64,000 nt of DNA from Agrobacterium fabrum str. C58 (GCF_000092025.1 NC_003064.2:186001-250000), one strand, 5' to 3'. Shown: positions 36,561 through 45,904, numbered from the stretch's first letter. Notes: generated by a model not told the origin, from the letters alone. Numbers and translations: made by a program.

Positions 36561-38072
36561 TTAGCGAAGACGGATCACGAAGGGGTCCTGCATGGCGCCC
36601 GAGTAGTCGATGACGACATTCTTGGCGCGAGAGAATTCGCGCATCACGTCGAAGCCGCCGCGGCGGCCGTAACCGCTTTCCTTGAAGCCGCCATTGGCGG
36701 ACATGTAAGCGGCCGACCGATAGGTGTTGATCCACACGGTGCCGGCGTCGATCTGGTTGGCGAACCGCATGGCGCGATCGATGTTCTGCGTCCAGATGCC
36801 CGATGCCAGGCCGTAATTCGTATCGTTGGCAAGCGAGATCATTTCCTCTTCGGAGGAAAAGGGCATGACCCCGACCATCGGGCCAAACAACTCATGGCGC
36901 ATGAAGCTCATGTCGTTGGTTGCATCCGCCATCACCGTCGGCTCGAAGTACCAGCCCCTCGACAGTTCCTCCGATTGCGGACGTTTGCCACCGATTGCGA
37001 TGCGCGAACCTTCGCGGACGCCGGAGGCAACGTACCCCTCGAGCTTTGATAGCTGGCTTTCGAGTGCGAGCGGGCCGATGTCGGTCGCGTCATCCATCGG
37101 GTCGCCGAGCTTGATGTTGCGGGTGCGCTCCACCAGCGCTTCGATGAACCGATCATAGATATTGGCTTCAACGAAGCAGCGTGATCCCGCAACGCAGGTC
37201 TGTCCAGCTGCAGCGAAGACACCCGAGACGACCCCGTTAACCGTCTTTTCAATGTCGACGTCCGAGAACACGACATGCGGAGATTTGCCGCCCAGTTCCA
37301 TCTGGCATGGCACCAGGTTGGCCGCCGCGTTCGCGGCGATGCGCCGACCAGTCGCGGTGCTACCTGTGAAGACGAATTTGGCAATACCGTTGTGGCGGGT
37401 CAAAGCCTCACCGGTTACCGCGCCACCGCCAGTGACAACATTGACCACACCGGCCGGGAACCCCGCCTCTACGATCAGTTCCGCAAGCGCGAGTGTGGAG
37501 GCAGTCGCGTGTTCGGAAGGCTTGATTACCACCGTGTTGCCGATTGCAAGGCACGGGGCGAGCGTTCCGGTAAGCAGCATCAAAGGTGAGTTCCACGGGG
37601 TCACCATGCCGATGACACCGAGCGGCTCGCGCATGTTGAAGTTCAGCTGGTCGAGCTTGTTGACGGGGATCGTGTCGCCCTGCAGCTTATCGGCCATGCC
37701 GGCAAAATAGAGGTAGGAGTCTGGAATTGCCCGCATTTGCGCGCGCATTTCCTTGATCAGCTTGCCATTGTCGCGCGTCTCGAGCAAAGCGAGATCTTCA
37801 GCATGTTCCAGCACGAGATCGGCCAGCCGGCGAACTAGCTTACCGCGGGCGGTCTGCGTCATGCGCCGCCAGGACGGATCACGGAAGGCACGCTGTGCAG
37901 AGGATATCGCCAGATCGACGTCGTCGGCACCGCCTTCTGCAAATTGGTACCAGGCTTCGCCCGTGGTTGGATCGTAGCTATCGACGAATTTGCCGCTTCG
38001 GGGCTCGACGAAACGGCCATCAATGAACAGGCCAAGGCGTTTGCCCTTGATGGCTTCGGCAGTCGTTTGCAT
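36561..38072 (-). CDS. NAD(P)-dependent aldehyde dehydrogenase
   Basis: 503 residues from the ATG at 38072, six bases after GGAG; the in-frame ATG at 38084 precedes that site. Catalytic glutamate lies in MELGGKSPHVVF, cysteine in AGQTCVAGSRCFVE, and the cofactor loop is FTGSTATGRR. The C-terminal FKESGYGRRGG is standard. It is the second gene of the leftward operon and probably oxidises an aldehyde released by the monooxygenase. Confidence 0.93.
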   Translation of the reverse strand: MQTTAEAIKGKRLGLFIDGRFVEPRSGKFVDSYDPTTGEAWYQFAEGGADDVDLAISSAQRAFRDPSWRRMTQTARGKLVRRLADLVLEHAEDLALLETRDNGKLIKEMRAQMRAIPDSYLYFAGMADKLQGDTIPVNKLDQLNFNMREPLGVIGMVTPWNSPLMLLTGTLAPCLAIGNTVVIKPSEHATASTLALAELIVEAGFPAGVVNVVTGGGAVTGEALTRHNGIAKFVFTGSTATGRRIAANAAANLVPCQMELGGKSPHVVFSDVDIEKTVNGVVSGVFAAAGQTCVAGSRCFVEANIYDRFIEALVERTRNIKLGDPMDDATDIGPLALESQLSKLEGYVASGVREGSRIAIGGKRPQSEELSRGWYFEPTVMADATNDMSFMRHELFGPMVGVMPFSSEEEMISLANDTNYGLASGIWTQNIDRAMRFANQIDAGTVWINTYRSAAYMSANGGFKESGYGRRGGFDVMREFSRAKNVVIDYSGAMQDPFVIRLR

Positions 38073-38093
38073 TCCCGTCTCCAATATCCGATT

Positions 38094-39065
38094 TCACTTG
38101 TTGATTGCGTTGGACCAGGGCCGTGCCTGACCGTCGATGGTCGCAAATCGACCGCCGTCGCCCGAGTCCATGTAGATGCCGAAAGATCGGTCCTGCCTTT
38201 CGCGCGTGTAGCGGCGCAGCACGGCCTGCAGTTCCCGTGTCGGGATGAGGTCGTAGGGGATCTCGTCTATCGGGAAGAAGCGATAGCCTTCCGGAAGCTC
38301 CGGGACTGACGTATGGCTCGATAGCTCGGCGCGGTAGATCAGGTGCCCCGGATCGGTGTCTGCAACGTCATAGACCGAATAGAGAAAGGTTGCGTCAGGG
38401 TGCAGGGAGATCGCGCTGTCCTCCCTAAGCTTCAGTTCCGTGTCCGCCTTGCGCTTGCGACCGACGGGCAATACCCAGCCGCCCTTACCATCCGCGCGCA
38501 GCAGCACGGAATTATTGGCCTCGACCAGATAACCGATCACCATGCCCTGCGCTTCCAGCCAGCCTTCCGGCAGCGGATCCTTCACGCTGGCATAGCGGCC
38601 ACGGCAAAAGCCGAGAGGGGCTTGCGGGCTCGTTCCAAAGGCCCGGACTTCGCCGATCAGGATAACGTGGTCGCCAGCCTCAACGCGGTTGAAGACGGTG
38701 CAGTCGAACCACGACAGGCTGTCGGCGAGGATCGGCGCGCCTGTATGTACCCGGTGGTGGCGCACTGAGCCAAATTTGTCGGCAGTTTTGGACGCGAAGA
38801 TTCCGGAAACATCGACCTGTCCTTCATGCAGGAAGTTCACCGCGAAACTTTCCGTCTGGCAGAAGGCTTCATAGCTCGCTGCCGATTTTCCAACACAGAT
38901 GAGGAGCAAGGGAGGATCGAGCGAAACCGATGTGAACGAATTTGCCGTCATGCCGCGCGGATTGCCATCGGCGTCATAGGTGGTAACGATCGTCACACCG
39001 GTGACGAATGTTCCAAACGCCTTTCGCAGGGCAATGGGGTCGATGGCTGGGTGAGTCTCGGTCAT
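38094..39065 (-). CDS. Flavin reductase with C-terminal NUDIX-like domain
   Basis: 323 residues, ATG with AGAGGA eleven bases upstream. Residues 1-165 form the FMN-binding flavin reductase domain (FVTGVTIVTTYDADGNPRGMTANSF, then FAVNFLHEGQVDVSGIFAS). Residues 165-323 resemble a NUDIX hydrolase fold (LLRADGKGGWVLPVGRKRK), but the full catalytic GX5EX7REUXEEXGU box is not present, so it may be a binding or sensing domain. Family reductases are about 170 residues, so this is a fusion. It should supply reduced FMN to the LLM monooxygenase encoded two genes downstream. Confidence 0.85.
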   Translation of the reverse strand: MTETHPAIDPIALRKAFGTFVTGVTIVTTYDADGNPRGMTANSFTSVSLDPPLLLICVGKSAASYEAFCQTESFAVNFLHEGQVDVSGIFASKTADKFGSVRHHRVHTGAPILADSLSWFDCTVFNRVEAGDHVILIGEVRAFGTSPQAPLGFCRGRYASVKDPLPEGWLEAQGMVIGYLVEANNSVLLRADGKGGWVLPVGRKRKADTELKLREDSAISLHPDATFLYSVYDVADTDPGHLIYRAELSSHTSVPELPEGYRFFPIDEIPYDLIPTRELQAVLRRYTRERQDRSFGIYMDSGDGGRFATIDGQARPWSNAINK

Positions 39066-39618
39066 AGACGGATAATTCCTCTTGTTCTGCCATTCACCGT
39101 AGATGCTGGAGTCCGGGCGATCTTCCGTCTTAGAATAGTAAAAGGACGGGAGGTTTTTACTGCGGTTCGACGGAGCAGTCGGGCAACGTCAACGGTATCG
39201 CGAAGGATTATCGGCGTAGGCGTCACGATGAGGCGCGAGCCGATTTAGAGCTCGGGTACACCAAAGCGGTGTAGGAGCTGAAAGAGCTAGAGACTCAATT
39301 GTCGGCCGCACGGGGACAGCGAGCACAGTGATGCGGAGGACCTAATTTTCCGAACCGCGCCACTTTCGTGAGACGAACCTGCCGCTCCACCAAGTCGAGG
39401 CCATGAAAGTCGATTGCATAGAGTCTCATCGCATATCGCGTCGCGAGCAGAGATTTCCCGGTGAACTCGTTCAACGCCCAACATCGCACGAAGCGCTCCA
39501 GAGCGACCTTTCTTCCAGGGAAACGGAGGATTAGATGTTCATCTCTTCCGTCGAGTGATAGTAGACAGGCACAATCGCCCGGCGCATTATCCGGCTTCAA
39601 CTTGAGTGGACCCGAGGC
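39066..39618. other. Divergent promoter region of the catabolic operon and its regulator
   Basis: About 550 bases. The leftward part near 39080-39130 (AT-rich, TAGAATAGTAAAA) is the likely operon promoter. A leftward frame between 39295 and 39618 has protein-like residue choice (LILRFPGRKVALERFVRCW) but continues only as antisense of the regulator gene and was not recognised; it may be a relic. Confidence 0.4.
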
Positions 39619-41424
39619 TTGGATCAGAAATCGAAGATACTTTCCCTTCGCGAGGTTGCAAGCCAGATCAACAGTGGCGGCGATATCGTTACGATCCTGA
39701 CGGAGCTTGTCGCCGCGTCCTGCAGACACGGCAACTGGACGCTCGGTTCGATCATGGGCATCGATGCGGCGAACGGTTATGCCTACGTCATCGCTCGCCA
39801 CGATCCCGGGATCATCCCGCGCAATCTCACCGAACGCTGGGAGCTGGCAACCAGCCCCTCGCTTATCGCCCTGCAACGCAACGAGCCTGTCTACATTCGC
39901 GACGTGCGGGAATCGGAAGAATTCCCGGGCTATCGTAAGGAGTCCTTCGAGCGAGACTACCGCACGGTTCTGGTCATGCCGATGAATTGTATCGACGAAC
40001 AAAACCGGCCGATGGTGTTGAGCGTGGTCTCGCGTTCCATCACCGAAATCACCGAAGAAGAGCTCGCTTTCATGGGCACGATCGTCCATCTCGGTGCTAT
40101 CGCCGTGGAAAAGCAGCGTCGCCTTGCGGCGGAAGAGAAGACTGCAGGGCGACTTGACAGGGCGCTGGCGGCCCACACGTCTATGCTGGAACATGTGCTG
40201 AGCGACGGCTCTGTTTCCTCGCTTGCCTCGATGGCTGGAAGGCTTTTGCCCGACCCCCTGATAGTTGTGGACTTTACAACGAACCAGATCATCGCTGGTC
40301 GTTCACCGCTTCCCGATACTATTGATGATGATGCCTGGCAGGCTGCAGCAAGTGGCGCATTCGCCAAGGCGCTGACAAAGGCCGCGCGGGAAAGTCTCAG
40401 CACCGTCGCTTCCCAGATGGTACCGATCCTTCTTGATACCGGTTCAATACGGCTGAAGGTGGCGGCTCGAATGGAGACGCTGATGGTGGACAAACAGCAC
40501 GTTGGTGCGCTCATTATCTTTTCCAATCCGGCGACGTCGGGCGAGCTGGACCAGATCATGTTGGATAGCGCGAAATTCGCGCTTAGCGTTCAGATGATGC
40601 GCAGCTTCTTGCGCTTCCGCTTCGAGACGAGGACGCAGAGCGAACTGTTTTTCGAGGTTGTGGAACGGCGCTGGCGCGACCCGGCCGACATATCCCAGCG
40701 CGCCACGCGGCTTGGGTTGGATTTTTCCTCATCACAACAGATGATCGTGGTGGATTTTCCCCAAAAGGCCAAAGCTTTCGGCGGAGGCTCGGTTGATGTC
40801 CAGCACACAATTTCCCGGGTGATGCAGCAGGTCGGGCTTGCAGCCAATCTCGTGGCGATAGAGGGCGGACTCGTTTGCCTGATGCCGTACGAAACGACGC
40901 GACGGCGGGAAAAGACCGGTAAAATCATGCAGCGGATCGCTGACGAACTGAAGCGCTATTTCGAGGAAGCGCCGATCGTCGTTGCAAGCACGCGCTGCGC
41001 CGGGTTGGATGACTATCCGTCTGCTTGGGACCGCTGCAATCGGATGATCAGCATTGGACGTTCGTTTGGTTTGACCGGCGCGGTTTCGACGCAGGATTTC
41101 GGTCCGCTTCCAATGCTGGTATCGGCTGCGGATGTGAGTGATGTCAGGAGCTTCGTCCGCGAAAGCATCGGTGCGATGGCCGAGCATGACCGCGAGCACC
41201 AGACGCCCTACCTAGAGACGCTCTCGGTCTATCTGCAGGAATCCTGCCGGGCGCAGGCCTGCGCAGACCGGATGGGCTTGCACGTGACGACGCTTCGTTA
41301 CCGGTTGGCGCGTATCCAGGAGTTGTTCGGCATCGATGTGGAAACGCCCGACAAGCGGTTCGCGGTAGAATTGGCGATCCGTCTGCACCGAGTCATCGAT
41401 AATCCGGTCTTTGGTGAGAAGTAA
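39619..41424 (+). CDS. GAF/PucR-type transcriptional activator
   Basis: 601 residues. A stop at 39562 and the lack of ATG in the first 45 codons leave the TTG at 39619 as the best start, though its ribosome binding site (GAGG) is very close. The first 170 residues form a GAF-like sensor, a middle helix follows, and the C-terminus carries the PucR helix-turn-helix (LSVYLQESCRAQACADRMGLHVTTLRYRLARIQE in parts) near residue 540. Proteins of this type activate purine, aromatic or amine degradation operons. It diverges from the 32-39 kb operon and is its most likely regulator. Confidence 0.88.
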   Translation: MDQKSKILSLREVASQINSGGDIVTILTELVAASCRHGNWTLGSIMGIDAANGYAYVIARHDPGIIPRNLTERWELATSPSLIALQRNEPVYIRDVRESEEFPGYRKESFERDYRTVLVMPMNCIDEQNRPMVLSVVSRSITEITEEELAFMGTIVHLGAIAVEKQRRLAAEEKTAGRLDRALAAHTSMLEHVLSDGSVSSLASMAGRLLPDPLIVVDFTTNQIIAGRSPLPDTIDDDAWQAAASGAFAKALTKAARESLSTVASQMVPILLDTGSIRLKVAARMETLMVDKQHVGALIIFSNPATSGELDQIMLDSAKFALSVQMMRSFLRFRFETRTQSELFFEVVERRWRDPADISQRATRLGLDFSSSQQMIVVDFPQKAKAFGGGSVDVQHTISRVMQQVGLAANLVAIEGGLVCLMPYETTRRREKTGKIMQRIADELKRYFEEAPIVVASTRCAGLDDYPSAWDRCNRMISIGRSFGLTGAVSTQDFGPLPMLVSAADVSDVRSFVRESIGAMAEHDREHQTPYLETLSVYLQESCRAQACADRMGLHVTTLRYRLARIQELFGIDVETPDKRFAVELAIRLHRVIDNPVFGEK

Positions 41425-41567
41425 ACGGAGTGCGGGGATGGGATGCCGAACCTGTGTTCGTTTCAGCAAAATGTTGCCCGGCTCCATAGATCTTGAGCAA
41501 AATCTGCGGGACGGTGGGCTTATGGTGGACCGACTGTCCGCACCCACGGGTGCAGGATGTTGGGAAA

Positions 41568-42488
41568 ATGATCGAGGACATGCGTGTGGATGAGATACTC
41601 AAGCCCGGCGAAAGAATCCAGATTGACGCCTTCGCAATGCAGCTCGGTGATGTTGCGGGAGCGGACCTTGAGCAGCTTCATGCGCTGTCGATTTCGGTCG
41701 GCTGGCCGCACCGCGCGGAGGACTGGCAGTTCTTACGCAACGTCGGCAATGGCGTCGTTGCGACCGATGACATCGGTCGCATCATGAGCTCAGCCATGTG
41801 GTTCCGCCAATCGCCCGAGCTCGCAACGATCGGCATGGTTATCACCTCGCCGCGCCTGCAGACGCATGGCACCGGTCTCTGGCTGATGGAACACGCGCTT
41901 CGAGAACTTGAGGGCGTGAACCTGCGTCTCAATGCGACGCGGGCTGCTCAGAGGCTCTATCTGTCACTCAACTTCATGCCGGAAAAGACGGTCTATCAAT
42001 GCCAAGGCATCGTCACCGAAGCGCCCAACGAGCGGGATTTGTCAGGCGAGTTGAGGGTCCTGGGGCCTGATGATCTTATCGCGGTGACGGCGCTCGACAC
42101 TGCGGCCTTCGGTGTCGTGCGCGCAGTTGTCATCGAAAAGCTCATGTCCACTTCAAGAGGCTACGGCCTTTTCCGCGATGGCGTGCTGAAGGCCTTTGCC
42201 CTTTGTCGTCGGTTCGGCCGCGGCCATGTCGTCGGCCCGATTGTGGCATCGGATGACGAGGAGGCCATCGCTGTCCTTTCGCCGCATATACGCGATCGTC
42301 AGGGCCGGTTCCTGCGTCTCGATACCCACTTCGAAACCGGTGACTTCGCACTCTTTGTGCTGCGCAACGGCCTCACCGTCTACGATACCGTGCTCACCAT
42401 GTCGCGCGGCAAGCGGCTCGCGGATTTTGCGACGGGCGAGACCCGTGCGCCGCTGACCTACTCACTTGCCAGCCAGACACTAGGCTGA
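41568..42488 (+). CDS. Two-domain GNAT N-acetyltransferase
   Basis: 306 residues from the ATG at 41568; an ATG at 41580 is nearly equal. The first 145 residues are a GNAT fold with the acetyl-CoA loop in VITSPRLQTHGTGLWLMEHAL and LNATRAAQRLYLSLNFMPE. The second half matches the YitH/HolE-type acetyltransferase C-terminal domain (FGVVRAVVIEKL, GYGLFRDGVLKAFALCRRFGRG in part). Such proteins acetylate small amines or amino acids. It follows the PucR-type regulator on the same strand and precedes the D-amino-acid module that encodes a deacylase. Confidence 0.88.
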   Translation: MIEDMRVDEILKPGERIQIDAFAMQLGDVAGADLEQLHALSISVGWPHRAEDWQFLRNVGNGVVATDDIGRIMSSAMWFRQSPELATIGMVITSPRLQTHGTGLWLMEHALRELEGVNLRLNATRAAQRLYLSLNFMPEKTVYQCQGIVTEAPNERDLSGELRVLGPDDLIAVTALDTAAFGVVRAVVIEKLMSTSRGYGLFRDGVLKAFALCRRFGRGHVVGPIVASDDEEAIAVLSPHIRDRQGRFLRLDTHFETGDFALFVLRNGLTVYDTVLTMSRGKRLADFATGETRAPLTYSLASQTLG

Positions 42489-42770
42489 TCATGCCGAGGC
42501 GGTCCCAAAAGTAGGCAGGATACTACGCTGGTCGCGACGCGGGCCTCTTGCTGCTTTCGAACTTTTTTAGGCAATCAAGCGCAACACCCGGCTCTGTCGA
42601 AAATTCCAGGTGGTTGGGCAGAGGGACCGTAGGTTTTTCCGTTCTGCAGGATGACGCGCACAATCGGCACTGACTGATCATCATAGATAGATGGATAGCT
42701 TCTGAAGCGACAGGCTAGTCAGTTCGATTCGTTTCAACGCAATGGAGAGCCGCTTTTATTTTCCTACTCA

Positions 42771-43163
42771 TTAGATCGGCTTGTAGGCGATCACGTCCAT
42801 TTCAACTTTGACATCAACCATCATCGGAGATTGAACGGTAGAACGCGCCGGTGGGTGATCGATGAAATGCTTCTGAAAAACTGCATTGAAGCTGGAGAAA
42901 TCGCGCGCGTCGTCAAGCCAAGCATTGACCTTGACGACATCGGCCAATGTGCATTCGGCTAGCGCCAGCACTTCGATGATATTCGCGATCACTCGTTCTG
43001 TCTGAGCAACGATATTGCCGACGATGATCTCGCCATCGAATGTGGGAACCTGACCCGAGACGTAGACGAAGTCGCCTGCTCTCACGGCTTTGGCGAAGGG
43101 GCGCCGCTGGCCGCCGGCTTGAGCGTCGGCGACAGCGTAGCGAATCAGTTTCTCGCAATTCAT
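42771..43163 (-). CDS. RidA-family enamine/imine deaminase
   Basis: 130 residues, ATG after GAGGCAAAT. The YjgF/RidA trimer pattern is clear: FVYVSGQVP, QTERVIANI, VKVNAWLDDARDF and PPARSTVQSPMMVDVKVEMDVIAY, which includes the conserved arginine that binds the carboxylate and the glutamate of the active site. RidA proteins hydrolyse 2-aminoacrylate and related imines released by PLP-dependent dehydratases. It is divergent from a DSD1-like PLP enzyme gene, which produces exactly such intermediates if it is a dehydratase. Confidence 0.92.
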   Translation of the reverse strand: MNCEKLIRYAVADAQAGGQRRPFAKAVRAGDFVYVSGQVPTFDGEIIVGNIVAQTERVIANIIEVLALAECTLADVVKVNAWLDDARDFSSFNAVFQKHFIDHPPARSTVQSPMMVDVKVEMDVIAYKPI

Positions 43164-43234
43164 GTCATTTGCCTCTCGTTACTGTTCCCGGCAGCGCGCT
43201 CCGAAATTCGCAACCGGTTTCCAAGAAAATCTAA

Positions 43235-43285
43235 TGACAACGTTACCATCAGATGCTACGAGCATTGTCAATGACAACGATACCA
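43235..43285. promoter_or_regulatory. Two LacI-type operators in the RidA/DSD1 promoter region
   Basis: AATGACAACGTTACCATC (43233-43250) and AATGACAACGATACCATC (43270-43287) are near-identical repeats 37 bp apart. Their core TGACAAC-GTTACCA is a palindrome of TG..AAC/GTT..CA form with a central CG, as expected for LacI-family proteins. A LacI-type gene closes the operon at 48567-49679. The 37-bp distance is 3.5 turns. Binding is inference. Confidence 0.75.
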
Positions 43286-43295
43286 TCGGGAACAG

Positions 43296-44567
43296 ATGCA
43301 GTCTTCTTCAGCTCTTCGGCAATCAACCGGCGATCAGTCGGAATACCATGCCCAGTCGAATATGATCGGCTCTAGCCCGGCGGACGGTTTGCTCGCATTG
43401 CCGCTTCTGACCGTCGATCTTGCCGTCTATCGCGGTAATCGGGATCGCTTTCTTGCGCTTGTCTCGGCCCATGGAGCGAAGGCGGCTCCACATGCCAAGA
43501 CGCCGATGTGCCCGGAGATCGCGATCGATCTGATTGAAGCCGGTGCCTGGGGCGCGACGGTCGCCGATCTCTTCCAGGCGGAAGTCCTGCTCAAGGCCGG
43601 CGTGTCGAACATATTGATCGCCAACCAGATCGGCGGATTGACATCCGCCAGACGCCTACGCATGCTCGCAGATGCTTTTCCGAAAGCCGAGATTATCTGC
43701 TGTGTCGATTCTGTTCAGGCCTCGGCCAATCTGGTTCAGGCCTTTCAAGGGCGTGTGGATGCCCCATTCAAGGTCTTCATCGAAGTCGGTGTCGGCCGCA
43801 CTGGCGCCCGTACGTTGAATGTTGCAAAGGATATCATCGACACCATCTCGACAAGTGCAGAAATCGTACTGGCCGGTGTGTCGACCTATGAAGGCTCCGT
43901 CTCCGGGGAAACGTCGGAAGCACTCGATGCAAACATGGCGGCCCTGTTCGATCTCCTGACCGACAGTCTTGCATCGATACGCGAAAAAGATCCCGGGCGC
44001 CCGCTAACGGTTTCAGCCGGCGGTTCGATCCATTTCGACCGCGTGCTCGCGGCGCTTGTGCCCGTTTGCGAGGCGGATGGCAATGCGACGTTGTTGCTGC
44101 GCAGCGGCGCCATCTTCTTCTCTGATCACGGTGTATATCAGCGCGGTTTCCAGGCAGTCGACGCCCGCAACCTACTCGCATCCGGCAAGGTTGTCTTCAA
44201 GGCATCCGAGGCATTTCAGCCCTCAATGCGAATCTGGGCGGAGGTCATCTCCGTTCCTGAGCCGGGGCTGGCGATCGTCGGCATGGGCATGCGGGATGTA
44301 TCGTTCGATCAGGACCTGCCCGTGGCGCTTCGGCTCCATAGGGACGGACATCTGGTCGAAGCTGATCTCTCTTCATCCGCGAAGGTCGGCAAGCTCAATG
44401 ACCAGCATGCCTTCTTGTCCTTCGGGAACGGCAGCAGTCTGGCAATCGGCGATGTCATAGAATTCGGCATCTCGCATCCCTGCACGTGCTTCGATCGCTG
44501 GCGCGTCTTTCACGGAATCGATGGATCAGGCCGGATCCAGCGCATCTACACAACCTTCTTTCACTAG
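43296..44567 (+). CDS. DSD1/D-threonine aldolase-like PLP enzyme
   Basis: 423 residues from the ATG at 43296 (GGGA four bases upstream); the family-like sequence begins at the ATG at 43362, so the shorter start is possible. The N-terminal alanine-racemase-like barrel has the PLP lysine in HAKTPMCPEIA. The C-terminal beta domain ends with HPCTCFDRW, the His/Cys pair that binds zinc in eukaryotic-type D-serine dehydratase and D-threonine aldolase. It therefore acts on a D-amino acid by dehydration or aldol cleavage. It heads an operon with an amino-acid importer and is divergent from RidA, which favours dehydration. Confidence 0.85.
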   Translation: MQSSSALRQSTGDQSEYHAQSNMIGSSPADGLLALPLLTVDLAVYRGNRDRFLALVSAHGAKAAPHAKTPMCPEIAIDLIEAGAWGATVADLFQAEVLLKAGVSNILIANQIGGLTSARRLRMLADAFPKAEIICCVDSVQASANLVQAFQGRVDAPFKVFIEVGVGRTGARTLNVAKDIIDTISTSAEIVLAGVSTYEGSVSGETSEALDANMAALFDLLTDSLASIREKDPGRPLTVSAGGSIHFDRVLAALVPVCEADGNATLLLRSGAIFFSDHGVYQRGFQAVDARNLLASGKVVFKASEAFQPSMRIWAEVISVPEPGLAIVGMGMRDVSFDQDLPVALRLHRDGHLVEADLSSSAKVGKLNDQHAFLSFGNGSSLAIGDVIEFGISHPCTCFDRWRVFHGIDGSGRIQRIYTTFFH

Positions 44568-44575
44568 GACCGGCA

Positions 44576-45244
44576 ATGCCCAGCTTCAATTTTCGCCCGC
44601 TCTGGCGCTACGAAGACCAGTTCATCGATGGTGTGCTGACCACGCTGCTGCTTACGGTTTCTGCAACAGCGATCGGGCTCATCATCGGGATTATCGGCGC
44701 TGTCGTGCTGCGCAGCGGACCGAAGCCCGCTCGCATTGGAGTGCGCGCTTATATTGAGATCATCCGCAATACGCCGGCACTGCTGCAGATCTTCATTATC
44801 TTCTTCGTGTTGCCCACTATCGGCCTGAAGTTCTCGCCGATCCATGCTTCGATTGTGGCCTTGTCGATCTATTTCGGCGCCTATGCCAGCGAGATCCTGC
44901 GATCCGGCCTGAATTCCATTCCGCCGAGCCAGATCGAGGCGGGCGTCTGCCTCGGTTTAACCCGCTGGCAGGTTCTGTCGCGTATCGTGCTGCCGCCGGC
45001 CATCCGCAACATTTATCCGTCGATGACCTCGCAATTCGTGCTGCTTTTGCTCGGCACTTCGATCGCCTCGCAGGTTTCGACCGATGAGTTGTTTCATGCG
45101 GCCGGCTTCATCGACAGTCGCACCTATCGCAGCTTTGAAGTCTATGCGCTGACCTGCGGCATCTATTTCACTCTCGTTGTTTTCTTCAAGATTGTCTTCG
45201 CGCTTGTCGGGCGGGCCGTCTTCCGCTGGCCAACGCGCCGATAG
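44576..45244 (+). CDS. Polar amino-acid ABC transporter permease
   Basis: 222 residues from the ATG at 44576, after AGGACCGGCA and eight bases after the PLP enzyme gene. The HisM/GltK-like pattern is present: GVLTTLLLTVSATAIGLIIG, IRNTPALLQIF and the EAA loop IEAGVCLGLTRWQVLSRIVLPPAIR. About five membrane helices. It pairs with the second permease gene just downstream. Confidence 0.93.
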   Translation: MPSFNFRPLWRYEDQFIDGVLTTLLLTVSATAIGLIIGIIGAVVLRSGPKPARIGVRAYIEIIRNTPALLQIFIIFFVLPTIGLKFSPIHASIVALSIYFGAYASEILRSGLNSIPPSQIEAGVCLGLTRWQVLSRIVLPPAIRNIYPSMTSQFVLLLLGTSIASQVSTDELFHAAGFIDSRTYRSFEVYALTCGIYFTLVVFFKIVFALVGRAVFRWPTRR

Positions 45245-45253
45245 GTTTCGACC

Positions 45254-45904
45254 ATGCGTCAGTTTTCATTTTCCGACCTGCTCTTCCTCGCAACCGCTCT
45301 CGAGTGGACCTTTCTAATGGCAGCGATTGCGCTTGCCTTTGGAGTTCCTCTGGGGCTGGCACTTGCTATCGCTCGTACTAGCGGATCTACGGTTCTGCGC
45401 GTCATCGCCTCGGCGTTTGTCGAACTCATCCAGGGCATCCCGCTGTTGGGCCTGCTGATGTTCTTCTATTTCGGCATTCCCGTGCTCGCCGGCAAGGATG
45501 TGCCAACCGTCGTCGCCGTCGGTGCTGCCTACACGATCTACACGGCCGTCTTTCTCGGTGACATCTGGCGCGGCGGCATTCAGGCTGTTCGCCAGGCTCA
45601 ATGGGAAGCGGGAGCCTGCCTCGGTCTCTCCTGGTTGCAGCAATTCGTCCATATCATCGGCCCGCAGGCATTTCGCATCGCGCTACCGGCGACGGTCGGG
45701 TTCCTGGTTCAGCTTATCAAGAACACCTCGCTTGCCTCCGTCGTCGGTCTGGTCGAACTGGCCCGAGCCGGGCAAATGATCAGCGCCGGGACCTTTCAGC
45801 CGCTTCTCGTCTACACATTGGTGGCGGCCATCTACTTCACCATCTGTTTCCCACTGACCACCTGGTCCCGGACCCTGGAGGCGCGGCTCAATGGCGCTCG
45901 TTGA
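45254..45904 (+). CDS. Polar amino-acid ABC transporter permease
   Basis: 216 residues. Same family as the previous gene: IQGIPLLGLLMFFYFGIP, the EAA loop WEAGACLGLSWLQQFVHIIGPQAFR, and helices on both sides. The two permeases form a heterodimer in the membrane. Its end overlaps the ATPase gene by 14 bases. Confidence 0.93.
   Translation: MRQFSFSDLLFLATALEWTFLMAAIALAFGVPLGLALAIARTSGSTVLRVIASAFVELIQGIPLLGLLMFFYFGIPVLAGKDVPTVVAVGAAYTIYTAVFLGDIWRGGIQAVRQAQWEAGACLGLSWLQQFVHIIGPQAFRIALPATVGFLVQLIKNTSLASVVGLVELARAGQMISAGTFQPLLVYTLVAAIYFTICFPLTTWSRTLEARLNGAR

Noticed and set aside
39295..40194. Leftward frame over the start of the PucR-type regulator
   Set aside because: Most of it is antisense of the regulator; only the part left of 39618 is natural-looking and it has no start.
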